Assembly: GCA_027483885.1 (NCBI GenBank)
Contig: JAIXTO010000220.1
Coordinates: 26,105-90,104, forward strand
Direction: 5' to 3'
DNA: 64,000 nt
DNA from: Rhizobiaceae bacterium
GTDB lineage: Bacteria; Pseudomonadota; Alphaproteobacteria; Rhizobiales; Rhizobiaceae
A model generated the notes under the pieces. It was not told the DNA's origin. It worked only from the letters and a program-made list of their open reading frames with translations, and did no database searches. The translations under genes and the position numbers were made by a program. Each line of letters opens with the position of its first letter. Position 1 is the stretch's first letter. Shown here piece after piece: positions 25,482 to 34,053 of the stretch.

Positions 25482-26843
25482 ATGAAAAAGCTCTGGACCT
25501 TCACCGGCATTCTTGCGATCGGCGCGGCCGGCGCCTGGTATTTTCAGGATGCGTTGCCATCCTATCTGCGCATCCCCAGCGTGAAGCAACTTGCCGCAGC
25601 CGCCGGCTTCGGCGGCATTCCCGCAGATGGCACGGTGGCCGCTGCGAGGGGCGAAGGCGGCGAGCAGGCGCAAGGCCAGCATCACAAAGGCGACCAGTCC
25701 CCCGGCCAGGGGCAAGCCGCAGACCAGGCCCAAGGTCAGGGCGGCGGAAAATCGGCCGGACAGGGCCGGCGCGGCGGTGGCCCATCGGTGGTCAAGACCA
25801 TTCCCGCCACGGCAGGCGTCCTTGCGCTGGACGCCACGGCGACAGGCTGGGCAGAAGCCGATGAAACCACCACCATTGCAGCCCTTCAGCAGGGGCTGGT
25901 GGTCTCGGTGAGCGCCAAGGATGGCGACGAGGTGAAGGCCGGCACGCTGATTGCCAAGCTCGATGATCGCACCGCCGCCGCCACCGTTGCCAAGGACAAG
26001 GCCAATATCGCCAGCGACCAGGCAAGCCTTGCCGAGCTGGAAGCAGCTCTTCAGCGCGCCGAAAACCTCCTGAAGCAAAATGTCCAGTCGCAGCAGAGCT
26101 TCGAGCAGGCCAGGGGCGCCCGCGACCAGGCCGCCGCCAAGGTGGATGCCGATCGCGCAACGCTTGCCGTCGATCAGGTGGCGCTCGAACACACCGATAT
26201 CCGCGCGCCGTTCGACGGACGCCTCGGCGATATCGCCGTCAGCCAGGGTGCCTATGTCAGTGCCGGTGCCACCATCGTCACCATCACCCGCTACGACCCG
26301 ATCTCGGTCAGCTTCCAGCTGCCGCAGCGTTACCTGCCGCAGTTGCGGGCCGGCATCGCAGCCGGTGCGATCGTGGATGCCGACCCGGCAGCAACCGGCG
26401 GCGTGGTCGACCGCGGCAAGCTGGTCTTCTTCGACAATGCCGTCAACCAGAGTTCCGGCACCGTGCTGGTCAAGGCGCAGTTCAAAAATGATCAGGGGCT
26501 TCTCTGGCCCGGCCAGAACGTCAACGTGACGGCGCATTTCACCCCGAGCGAACGTTCCATCATCGTGCCGACGGTTGCCGTGCGCCCCGGCGCCGATGGT
26601 TCCTTCGTCTATACGGTCGATGGCGCCGGCAAGGTGCACGCAACGCCCGTCAAGGTGATCCGCGCCAACGGCGACCAGACGGCAATTGCCGAGGGGCTGC
26701 GCGAAGGAGATCACGTGGTGGTGGAAGGCCAGGTTCAGCTTGCCAACGGCCAGTCGGTCATCGAGCAGTTTGAGGGAGATGATGCCAACCGGCCGCTGCC
26801 CGTGGCCGACGCGACGTCGATGACCGGGGGCATCAAGCCATGA
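25482..26843 (+). CDS. RND efflux periplasmic adaptor (MFP) subunit
   Basis: A 453-residue HlyD/AcrA-type membrane fusion protein. An N-terminal anchor helix (MKKLWTFTGILAIGAAGAWYF) is followed by an unusual Gln/Gly/Ala-rich linker (about residues 55-100, with QAQGQ, GQGQ and GQGG tracts). Then come the lipoyl/barrel-sandwich halves (VSVSAKDGDEVKAGTLIAKLDD and IRAPFDGRLGDIAVSQGAYV), a coiled-coil hairpin between them (ALQRAENLLKQNVQSQQS), and the beta-barrel and membrane-proximal domains. It links the inner-membrane pump to an outer-membrane channel, which is not encoded nearby. The stop overlaps the pump start (ATGA), so the two are translationally coupled. ATG 25482 is preferred over an upstream in-frame codon. 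Confidence 0.92.
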   Translation: MKKLWTFTGILAIGAAGAWYFQDALPSYLRIPSVKQLAAAAGFGGIPADGTVAAARGEGGEQAQGQHHKGDQSPGQGQAADQAQGQGGGKSAGQGRRGGGPSVVKTIPATAGVLALDATATGWAEADETTTIAALQQGLVVSVSAKDGDEVKAGTLIAKLDDRTAAATVAKDKANIASDQASLAELEAALQRAENLLKQNVQSQQSFEQARGARDQAAAKVDADRATLAVDQVALEHTDIRAPFDGRLGDIAVSQGAYVSAGATIVTITRYDPISVSFQLPQRYLPQLRAGIAAGAIVDADPAATGGVVDRGKLVFFDNAVNQSSGTVLVKAQFKNDQGLLWPGQNVNVTAHFTPSERSIIVPTVAVRPGADGSFVYTVDGAGKVHATPVKVIRANGDQTAIAEGLREGDHVVVEGQVQLANGQSVIEQFEGDDANRPLPVADATSMTGGIKP

Positions 26844-29800
26844 TCCCAGCCTTTTGCATCAACCGACCGGTCGCAACCATTCTTCTTGCCATCGGCCTTG
26901 TTCTCGCTGGCCTTGCGGGCTACCGGCTGCTGCCGGTGGCGGCCCTGCCGAAAGTGGATTTCCCCACGATCAACGTGTCGGCGTCCCTCTCGGGTGCCTC
27001 GCCGGAAACCATGGCAACCTCGGTTGCCACGCCGCTCATCAAGAAATTCGAGACAATTCCCGGCGTCACCGAAATCAGCGCCACCAATTCGCTCGGCAAT
27101 ACATCGATCGTGCTGCAATTCGATCTCAACCGCAATATCGATGCGGCTGCAGCCGATGTGCAGGCGGCGATTTCGCAGGCGACACGCCAGCTGCCGAGCA
27201 ATATGACGACGGCGCCGAGCTACCGGAAGACCAACCCGGCCGATGCGCCGATCCTGCTCTTGACGGTCAATTCGGATGAAATGCCACGCTCGAAAGTCGA
27301 TGAGATCGCCGAAAACGTCATCTCGCCGCTTCTGTCCACCCTGTCTGGCGTCGCCGAAGTCAGTATCTACGGCTCGCAGGCCTATGCGGTGCGTGTGGAA
27401 CTCGATCCGGCCAATCTGCAGGCCCGCGGGCTCGGTGTCGATACGGTCACCTCGGCAATTTCCGGCGCCAACAGCCAGACCCCGGTCGGCTCGCTGCAAA
27501 ACAGCAACCAGCGCCTGACGATCAATGCCAATACCCAGCGCACCAATGCCGACGAGTTCAAGTCACTGGTGATTGCCACGAAGAACGGTGCGCCGGTTCA
27601 CCTGGGCGACGTGGCCGAGGTGAAGGACAGCGTCGACAATCTCGACGCGGGCAGCTGGTATGACGGCAAGCAGGCGATTGTTCTTGCCGTCCAGCGCCAG
27701 CCCGACGCCAATACCGTCGATGTGGTGAACGAGATCAAGGCCAAGCTGCCGGCGCTCCTGCAGCAACTGCCGCCTTCCGTCCACATCAACGTGATGAACG
27801 ACGCCTCGACGGCCATCAAGGATTCCATCAGCGACGTCCAGTTCACGCTCTTCCTCACCATCGCGCTGGTGGTGCTGGTGATCTATCTCTTCACCGGCCA
27901 TCTGACGGCAACGCTCATTCCGGGTCTTGCCGTTCCCTTGTCGCTGATCGCCACGTTCGGCGCCATGTATGTCATGGGCTACAGCATCGACAACATCTCG
28001 CTTCTGGGGCTGACGCTGTCTGTCGGCCTTGTGGTGGACGATGCGATCGTCATGCTGGAAAACATCCTGCGCCTGTCCGAAGAAGGGCTGCCGATGCGCG
28101 AGGCGGCACTCAAGGGCGCTTCGGAAGTCAGCTACACCATCCTGTCCATGTCGATCTCGCTGGTCGCAGTGTTCATCCCGATCCTGCTGATGGGCGGCGT
28201 CGTGGGACGCCTGTTCAACGAATTCGGCATGGTGGTGACGCTTGCCATCATGGCGTCTGCGCTCGTTTCGCTGACTGTCACGCCGATGCTCGGTGCGCGC
28301 CTGTCGCCCCATTCCGGTCGTCCGCCGATGATCATCCGCTGGTTCGATGCGGGCTTCAACCGCACCCTTGCCGGCTATGGCGCAGCCGTCGGCTGGTGTC
28401 TGCGGCACCGGTTTATCGTGCTGCTCAGTTTCTTCGCCTCGCTTGGCGCCTCCGGATGGCTGTTTGCCACCCTGCCCTCCAGCTTCTTCCCGCAGGAAGA
28501 CATAGGCCGCCTATCGGTCTCCACCCGCGCGCGCGAAGACATTTCCTACACGGCCATGCGCGACCTGCAGGCGCAGGTGGCGGAGATCATCGGCAAGAAC
28601 CCGGCGGTCAAACATGTCACCTCCATCGTCGGCGGCGGTTCCCGAAGCCCGCTCAACAACGGCTCGATGTTTGTTGAGCTGAAGGACAAGGATGCCCGAG
28701 CACCGCTTGCCCAGACGATCGACGAGTTGCGCAAGTCAACCGGCAAGATCGCCGGGATCAAGACCTATATCACGCCGCAGCAGAGCCTCCGCTTCGGCGG
28801 GCGCAGCACCGCCAGCCAGTATCAGCTGGTCATCCAGGCGCTGAACGCCAGTGCCACCAATGAATGGGCCGACAAGCTGCAGACGGCCATGCGCCGCGAC
28901 GGCAGCTTTACCGACGTGACGTCGGATGCCCAGACCGGCGCAATCGCGGCCGACATCACCGTCGATCCGGAAAAGGCCGCCTCCTATGGGATCACCAACA
29001 ACCAGCTACGCCAGACGCTGGAAATGGCCTTCGGCGGCTATACGGCCGCCCAGATCCAGTCCACCGGCGACAGCTATGACGTGATTGTCGAATTCGACAA
29101 GGACAAGCCGTGGAACGATGAATTCCTGCGTGACATCAATGTCCTGTCATCCAATGGCAGCCTTGTGCCGCTGTCCAACTTCGCAAGCGTCGAGCGCAAG
29201 CGGGCGCCGGTCACGATCAACCAGACGGGACAGCTCGTGTCCACCACCGTCTCGTTTAACCTGCCGGACGGCGTGTCGCTCAGCCAGGCGACCGCAAGGA
29301 TAGACGAGATCAAGACAGGTCTTGCCATGCCTTCGGATGTCTTCACCTCCTATGGCGGAACGGCGGCGATCTTCAAGGATTCGCAGGGCAATACCGGCCT
29401 GCTCATTCTGGCCGCCGTGCTGACGATCTACGTGGTGCTCGGCGTTCTCTACGAGAGCTTCATCCACCCGCTGACCATTCTGTCAGGCCTTCCAGCCGCC
29501 GCCTTCGGCGCACTGCTCGCCCTGAAGATCATGGGGTTCGATCTCTCCGTCATCGCGCTCATCGGCTTGCTGATGCTCATCGGCATCGTCAAGAAAAACG
29601 CGATCATGATGATCGACGTGGCGGTGGAGCTGATCCGCGACAAGGGAGAAACGTCGGTCGTCGCCATCAGGGAGGCCTGTGTGCGTCGTTTCCGGCCAAT
29701 CATGATGACCACCTTCTGCGCCCTGCTCGGGGCGCTTCCCATCGCGCTCGGCTCCGGCGCCAGTTCCGAACTGCGCCAGCCGCTTGGCATTGCCGTGGTC

Positions 29801-29971
29801 GGCGGCCTTCTCGTGTCGCAGCTCCTGACGCTGTTCATCACACCGGTGATCTTCGTCGAGATGGACAGGCTGGGACGGGGCATCAGTCGCCTGTTCTCAA
29901 GGCGCAAAGATCACGCGCCGGCCAATTCGGAAGCCATGCCGCATCACGCCCCGGCAGCGGCTGCCGAATAG
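26840..29971 (+). CDS. RND multidrug efflux permease (AcrB/MdtBC-like)
   Basis: A 1043-residue proton-driven inner-membrane transporter of the hydrophobe/amphiphile efflux family. The N-terminus (FCINRPVATILLAIGLVLAG) is helix 1. The first periplasmic porter domain runs to about residue 330. Helix 4 holds the proton-relay pair in LVVDDAIVMLEN, and the helix-10 lysine is in GIVKKNAIMMIDVA. The second porter region and the last helices (ELRQPLGIAVVGGLLVSQLL) are complete. Full family length. With the upstream adaptor it would export hydrophobic compounds; the substrate range is not predictable. A strong terminator follows. Confidence 0.95.
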   Translation: MIPAFCINRPVATILLAIGLVLAGLAGYRLLPVAALPKVDFPTINVSASLSGASPETMATSVATPLIKKFETIPGVTEISATNSLGNTSIVLQFDLNRNIDAAAADVQAAISQATRQLPSNMTTAPSYRKTNPADAPILLLTVNSDEMPRSKVDEIAENVISPLLSTLSGVAEVSIYGSQAYAVRVELDPANLQARGLGVDTVTSAISGANSQTPVGSLQNSNQRLTINANTQRTNADEFKSLVIATKNGAPVHLGDVAEVKDSVDNLDAGSWYDGKQAIVLAVQRQPDANTVDVVNEIKAKLPALLQQLPPSVHINVMNDASTAIKDSISDVQFTLFLTIALVVLVIYLFTGHLTATLIPGLAVPLSLIATFGAMYVMGYSIDNISLLGLTLSVGLVVDDAIVMLENILRLSEEGLPMREAALKGASEVSYTILSMSISLVAVFIPILLMGGVVGRLFNEFGMVVTLAIMASALVSLTVTPMLGARLSPHSGRPPMIIRWFDAGFNRTLAGYGAAVGWCLRHRFIVLLSFFASLGASGWLFATLPSSFFPQEDIGRLSVSTRAREDISYTAMRDLQAQVAEIIGKNPAVKHVTSIVGGGSRSPLNNGSMFVELKDKDARAPLAQTIDELRKSTGKIAGIKTYITPQQSLRFGGRSTASQYQLVIQALNASATNEWADKLQTAMRRDGSFTDVTSDAQTGAIAADITVDPEKAASYGITNNQLRQTLEMAFGGYTAAQIQSTGDSYDVIVEFDKDKPWNDEFLRDINVLSSNGSLVPLSNFASVERKRAPVTINQTGQLVSTTVSFNLPDGVSLSQATARIDEIKTGLAMPSDVFTSYGGTAAIFKDSQGNTGLLILAAVLTIYVVLGVLYESFIHPLTILSGLPAAAFGALLALKIMGFDLSVIALIGLLMLIGIVKKNAIMMIDVAVELIRDKGETSVVAIREACVRRFRPIMMTTFCALLGALPIALGSGASSELRQPLGIAVVGGLLVSQLLTLFITPVIFVEMDRLGRGISRLFSRRKDHAPANSEAMPHHAPAAAAE

Positions 29972-29982
29972 AAATTTCAGTC

Positions 29983-30016
29983 AATCCGCGCATTTCCTAA
30001 AATGCGCGGATTTTTG
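29983..30016 (+). terminator. Intrinsic terminator of the RND operon
   Basis: AATCCGCGCATTT (29983-29995) and AAATGCGCGGATT (30000-30012) make a 13-bp stem with a CCTA loop, followed by TTTG. It begins 12 bases after the permease stop codon. Confidence 0.88.
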
Positions 30017-30076
30017 TTCAACGGCCTGAAGTTTTCCTAAAGTAGCAGTCTCTCGATAACCTTTCGAGTGGACCTC

Positions 30077-31072
30077 ATGCTTGATTTCCTGACCGGCACC
30101 ACCCCAGCCACGACCCCGTCCAGCCAGCCGGCATCTTCCGGCAGCGGCACGACCACCACCACGCCCTCTTCATCGACCTCTTCCCCAGCAGACACCACCG
30201 CGACCGAGGAGCCGGTTGCAAGCACGGACACGCCGGCAGAGGAAACCACAACAGACGGGCCAGATGAGAGCGGCGACGGCACCTATACCGGCACCGTGCC
30301 GCAGGCCGACCAGGACACGCAACCCGCGACCGACACATCGGAGGAAACCCCGACCGACGCGGCTACGGGCGACACCACACCGGCGGACACCCCGGCGGCC
30401 GATGACACAACGGCGGAAACGCCGGCACCGGACGAATCGTCTTCCGAAGAGCCGGCGACCGGCACCGGAGATAGCGCGCCGGATCCCTCGACCGGCACCG
30501 ACACTCCGGGCGAAAGCGGGGGAACCGAGGAGACGGGAGAGGCCGAGGAACCCGCAGAGACCGGAGGAACCACCGAAACCCAGCCGGGCAACACCAGCGA
30601 TACCGATGGCGATACCGCAGACGCCCCGGACACCGGCACCGGGACAGATACCAATACGGATACGGATACAGACACAGATACGGGCACCGATAACGGAACC
30701 AGTTCTGGCACCGTCACCACCCCGACACGCAAGTCATCGACCGACACCCATGGCAGCATTTCGCACAGTAGCGGATTGCCAAGCCCCCTGGAGCAGCTCC
30801 AGGGCCTGGTGGCCGGCTATAACAAGCAATACGGTTTCCTCGGAACCTCAGGCCGCTCGGCCGATGTCTGGGGCGAGGCAAGTAACCTGTCACCACTCGA
30901 CAAGCTGCGCCAGCTGGTGGCCAGCTATCAGCTGCAATATCTCGGCACCACCGCTTCGGCAGGCGCCACGGCGGTGTCGGCCAGCAGCACGGAGCAGGAC
31001 ACGATGAGCGCCACCGAGCGTCTGCAGACCCTCGTTTCCGGCTACGAGAGCCGCTACGGCCGCTATCGCTGA
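30077..31072 (+). CDS. Thr/Asp-rich disordered protein with three C-terminal repeats
   Basis: A 331-residue protein of a kind I do not recognise. Residues 1-6 are MLDFLT; there is no clear signal peptide. About residues 8-225 are low-complexity Thr, Ser, Pro, Ala, Gly, Asp and Glu, very acidic and predicted disordered, including a TDTDTDTDT run encoded by a hexanucleotide repeat near 30647-30690. The C-terminus holds three related helical units: SPLEQLQGLVAGYNKQY (236-252), SPLDKLRQLVASYQLQY (272-288) and SATERLQTLVSGYESRY (311-327). The consensus is SxxExLxxLVxxYxxxY. There is no cysteine. It lies between two terminators, so it is probably a single-gene unit. A surface or anchoring role is conceivable but unproven. 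Confidence 0.7.
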   Translation: MLDFLTGTTPATTPSSQPASSGSGTTTTTPSSSTSSPADTTATEEPVASTDTPAEETTTDGPDESGDGTYTGTVPQADQDTQPATDTSEETPTDAATGDTTPADTPAADDTTAETPAPDESSSEEPATGTGDSAPDPSTGTDTPGESGGTEETGEAEEPAETGGTTETQPGNTSDTDGDTADAPDTGTGTDTNTDTDTDTDTGTDNGTSSGTVTTPTRKSSTDTHGSISHSSGLPSPLEQLQGLVAGYNKQYGFLGTSGRSADVWGEASNLSPLDKLRQLVASYQLQYLGTTASAGATAVSASSTEQDTMSATERLQTLVSGYESRYGRYR

Positions 31073-31178
31073 CGCCTAGTCGGCCATTGCCGCCTGAGCA
31101 CCAGGCGCGGCCCGGCGAACGGCAAGGCTTGCCAACACCACCATCCTGTGCGATCAGCGCCCCCTCACCATGAAGAAC

Positions 31179-31198
31179 GGGGCGCCGGTCGCCCCTTT
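31179..31198 (+). terminator. Probable terminator after the Thr/Asp-rich gene
   Basis: GGGGCG (31179-31184) and CGCCCC (31190-31195) with loop CCGGT are followed by TTT. The stem is short but GC-rich, and it lies between the Thr/Asp-rich gene and the HSP70-like gene on the same strand. Confidence 0.45.
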
Positions 31199-31261
31199 GT
31201 GCGTTCGGTGCGCTGACGGCGCTCCGCCCCAGGGACATTTTTGACAGGAAGGACGATCGCC

Positions 31262-32557
31262 ATGACACGTGCGCTCGGGCTCGACTTCGGCACGACCAAC
31301 ACCGTTCTCGCGCAGGCAGAAGCCGGGGCGACCACCACCCGGTCGCTGGATTTCACCAGCAGCGCCGGCGTGACGGACAGCATGCGAACCGCCCTCTCCT
31401 TCATGAAGGATGCGACCCTTGGCGCCCAGGCGCTGAAGGTGGAGGCGGGACAGGCGGCCATCCGCATGTTCATCGAAAACCCCGGCGATTGCCGTTTCCT
31501 GCAGTCGATCAAGACCTTTGCCGCCAGCGCCGCCTTCCAGGCAACCCAGGTATTTGCCCGCCGCCAGCAGTTCGAGGATCTCATGGAAATCTTTCTGCGC
31601 CGGCTGAAGGCCTATGCAGGCGACGAGTGGCCGGACGACATCTCGCGCCTCGTGGTCGGCCGCCCGGTGCGGTTTGCCGGCGGCAATCCGGATGAGAAGC
31701 TGGCGATCGAGCGTTATCAGGCGGCGCTCACCCGCTTCGGTTTTCCCGAAATCCATTATGTCTATGAGCCGGTGGCGGCCGCCTATTATTTCGCCCAGTC
31801 TCTGGAGCGCGATGCCAATGTGCTGGTGGCCGATTTCGGCGGCGGCACCACCGACTATTCGCTGATCCGCTTCGAGCGCCATGCCGGCCAGCTGCGCGCC
31901 GTACCCATCGGCCATTCCGGCGTCGGAATTGCCGGCGACCATTTCGATTTCCGATTGATCGACAATCTCGTGTCGCCGGAAATCGGCAAGGGCAGCCATT
32001 TCAAGAGCTTTGGCAAGCTGCTCGATGTGCCCGCCGGCTACTACGCCAATTTCGGCCGCTGGAACCAGCTGTCGATCTTCAAGACGACGCGCGAATTTGC
32101 CGATCTGCAATCGCTGGTCCGCTCGGCCACCGAACCGGACAAGCTGGAACTGTTCATCGAGTTGATCGAGCACGACGAGGGTTACCCGCTCTACCAGGCG
32201 ATCTCCGCCACCAAGATGGCGCTGTCGCAGCAGGAGGAAGCGGAGTTCAATTTCGCGCCGCTCGGCAAGGTCGGTCAGAAACTGGTGAAGCGCGCCGATT
32301 TTGAACGCTGGATCGTCGACGATCTCGCCCGCATCGAAGACGCGCTCGATGAGGTGCTGCAGAAGACCAACACTTCCGCTGATGCCGTCGACAAGGTGTT
32401 CCTGACCGGCGGCACGTCCTTCGTGCCGGCCGTGCGCCAGATCTTTACACGGCGCTTCGACGCCGGGCGCATCGAAAGCGGCGGCGAACTCCTGTCGATT
32501 GCCCATGGGCTTGCCCTCATCGGCGAAAGCGGCGACGTTTCTCAATGGGCTGCCTGA
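31262..32557 (+). CDS. HSP70-family ATPase-like protein (YegD-like)
   Basis: A 431-residue protein consisting of only the actin/HSP70 nucleotide-binding domain. The phosphate-1 motif is ALGLDFGTTNTVLA at the N-terminus, phosphate-2 is VLVADFGGGTTDYSLI near residue 195, and the adenosine motif is VFLTGGTSFVPAVRQ near residue 380. The substrate-binding and lid domains of DnaK are absent, as in Escherichia coli YegD (about 450 residues). Client and function are unknown. AGGAAGGA precedes the ATG. The uracil-DNA glycosylase-like gene starts about 50 bases downstream and may be cotranscribed. Confidence 0.88.
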   Translation: MTRALGLDFGTTNTVLAQAEAGATTTRSLDFTSSAGVTDSMRTALSFMKDATLGAQALKVEAGQAAIRMFIENPGDCRFLQSIKTFAASAAFQATQVFARRQQFEDLMEIFLRRLKAYAGDEWPDDISRLVVGRPVRFAGGNPDEKLAIERYQAALTRFGFPEIHYVYEPVAAAYYFAQSLERDANVLVADFGGGTTDYSLIRFERHAGQLRAVPIGHSGVGIAGDHFDFRLIDNLVSPEIGKGSHFKSFGKLLDVPAGYYANFGRWNQLSIFKTTREFADLQSLVRSATEPDKLELFIELIEHDEGYPLYQAISATKMALSQQEEAEFNFAPLGKVGQKLVKRADFERWIVDDLARIEDALDEVLQKTNTSADAVDKVFLTGGTSFVPAVRQIFTRRFDAGRIESGGELLSIAHGLALIGESGDVSQWAA

Positions 32558-32609
32558 GGCAAGTTCGCACGGGAGAACCGTGGAGGTTCGGCTTTATCCG
32601 CCGTGGCGG

Positions 32610-33497
32610 ATGGACTACAGTGGCGCCATGATCGAAGCCAGCCACCTAGCCCAGGCCGAACTTGCAGCACTTCTGCATTTCTACGCCGATTCCGGCGTCG
32701 AATGGCTGCTGGAAGATGCACCCGTCGATCGCATTGCAGCCTTTGCCGAGCAGCAGGCTGCGCGCGCGGCCCAGATGCGGGATCGTGCGCCAGCCCAGGC
32801 ACCAGCACCCGCCGATACGGGCCGCCGCGCCAATGGGTCGACAGCAACGCCGGTACAGCGCTCTTCGGCACCGGCTGCAGCCGTTGCCATTCCGGATGCG
32901 GAAGCTGTTGCCGCTGCCCGTCTTGCGGCCGAGGGCGCCCATTCGCTCGATGCGCTGAAGGCCGCACTCGAAGATTTTTCCGGCTGCAACCTGAAGAACG
33001 GGGCCCGTTCGACCGTATTTGGTACGGGAAACCCCGCCTCCGGCATCATGGTCATCGGCCCGATGCCGACCGCCGACGATGACCGCGACGGAATGCCCTT
33101 TGCCGGGCGGCAGGGACAATTGCTGGATCGCATGCTTCTGGCCATCGGTTTATCGCGCGACAGCGTCTATCTCTCCAATGTCGTGCCGTGGCGTCCGCCG
33201 GGCAACCGCCCGCCTTCGCCCGCCGAAATCGAGATCTGCCGACCCTTCATCGAGCGGCAGATTGCGCTCGCCCGGCCGCAGCATCTGCTGCTGCTTGGCA
33301 ATTTCACCGTGCGCTTCTTCTTTGGCGGCGATGGCACGATTTTCAGCATGCGTGGCGAATGGCGCGACATCGTGCTGAACGGGTTTTCGGTGAAGGCGCT
33401 GGCCAGTCTCCACCCCCAGGATCTTCTGACGGCGCCTGCCAACAAGGCACTGGCCTGGCAGGATCTTTTGACCTTCCAAAAAGGTCTGCCGGCCTGA
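32610..33497 (+). CDS. Uracil-DNA glycosylase family 4-like protein, diverged
   Basis: A 295-residue protein. An N-terminal helix and Ala/Pro-rich linker (to about residue 110) precede a family 4 (UDGa/SPO1-pol-related) glycosylase domain: DRDGMPFAGRQGQLLDRML, YLSNVVPWRPPGNRPP, HLLLLGNFTVRFFFGG and ASLHPQDLLT. The family's motif A (GEAPG) reads GPMPT here. Two of the four expected iron-sulphur cysteines are replaced: CxxC is CNLK, and the KCRPPGNR cysteine is Trp. Trp in that position is common in alphaproteobacterial members as far as I recall. Activity on uracil in DNA is therefore uncertain. The start is ATG 32610 or 32628. Confidence 0.75.
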   Translation: MDYSGAMIEASHLAQAELAALLHFYADSGVEWLLEDAPVDRIAAFAEQQAARAAQMRDRAPAQAPAPADTGRRANGSTATPVQRSSAPAAAVAIPDAEAVAAARLAAEGAHSLDALKAALEDFSGCNLKNGARSTVFGTGNPASGIMVIGPMPTADDDRDGMPFAGRQGQLLDRMLLAIGLSRDSVYLSNVVPWRPPGNRPPSPAEIEICRPFIERQIALARPQHLLLLGNFTVRFFFGGDGTIFSMRGEWRDIVLNGFSVKALASLHPQDLLTAPANKALAWQDLLTFQKGLPA

Positions 33498-33649
33498 TCT
33501 GCCTAACGATTGCGCAATATTAACATTTTATGAAATTAGCCATGCGCAGTTCGCATGGCAGCGCACCGTTCTACAGCGTTGTCGAATCTATACCGCAGTG
33601 CAATATTAGCAATGTGTCTTGGGAGGAAAACGGTACAGGAACCAAGGCC

Positions 33650-33841
33650 ATGACCACGCGCATTCGCCCCATACATTCCGGCTTCGAGACGCTTCGTCTC
33701 GCCGGCCTTTCGCCCCGCTCTACGCAGGGGTATCACAATTACGGCTCCGCCACGCATGAGCAGTTGACCGCCCGCGCCTTTTCGCGCCGCGGCAATCTCA
33801 CGCGTCCCACGGCAATCTTTGCCGATTTCCGCGAGCGCTGA
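33650..33841 (+). CDS. Small basic hypothetical protein (63 aa)
   Basis: A 63-residue protein, MTTRIRPIHSGFETLRLAGL..., rich in Arg, Ser and Thr with no hydrophobic segment. The ATG follows AGGAACC about 10 bases upstream; the frame is open for 40 codons before that, but that part lacks coding character. I recognise no family. It is followed on the same strand by another very small frame, and the pair may form a transcript. Support is moderate: frame, spacing and absence of an alternative only. Confidence 0.4.
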   Translation: MTTRIRPIHSGFETLRLAGLSPRSTQGYHNYGSATHEQLTARAFSRRGNLTRPTAIFADFRER

Positions 33842-33888
33842 GCCGCGCTGCCACAACAGTTCGCAGACAGAATTCCGGAGACAAGACA

Positions 33889-34032
33889 ATGAAGCATTCG
33901 ATCCGCCACCTGCGCAGCATGTGCGATGCCTTTGCATCGATCGGCGCTGCCGTTCGCGCCAGCCGCGAATTCACCTGCGCTGCCAGCATCCACGAGCGCG
34001 CCGGCAACCCGTCGAGCGCCATTCCGCTCTGA
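33889..34032 (+). CDS. Very small hypothetical protein (47 aa)
   Basis: A 47-residue frame, starting MKHSIRHLRSMCDAFASIGA, preceded by GGAGA at 7-8 bases. It is below usual ORF cut-offs. The N-terminal amphipathic helix with alternating basic and Ala-rich residues (AVRASREFTC) recalls the many small DUF1127-like peptides of Rhizobiales, but I cannot show homology. It lies 47 bases after the preceding small gene and converges on the EamA transporter gene. Confidence 0.35.
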   Translation: MKHSIRHLRSMCDAFASIGAAVRASREFTCAASIHERAGNPSSAIPL

Positions 34033-34053
34033 CGGCACCGCGCCTTTGAACTG

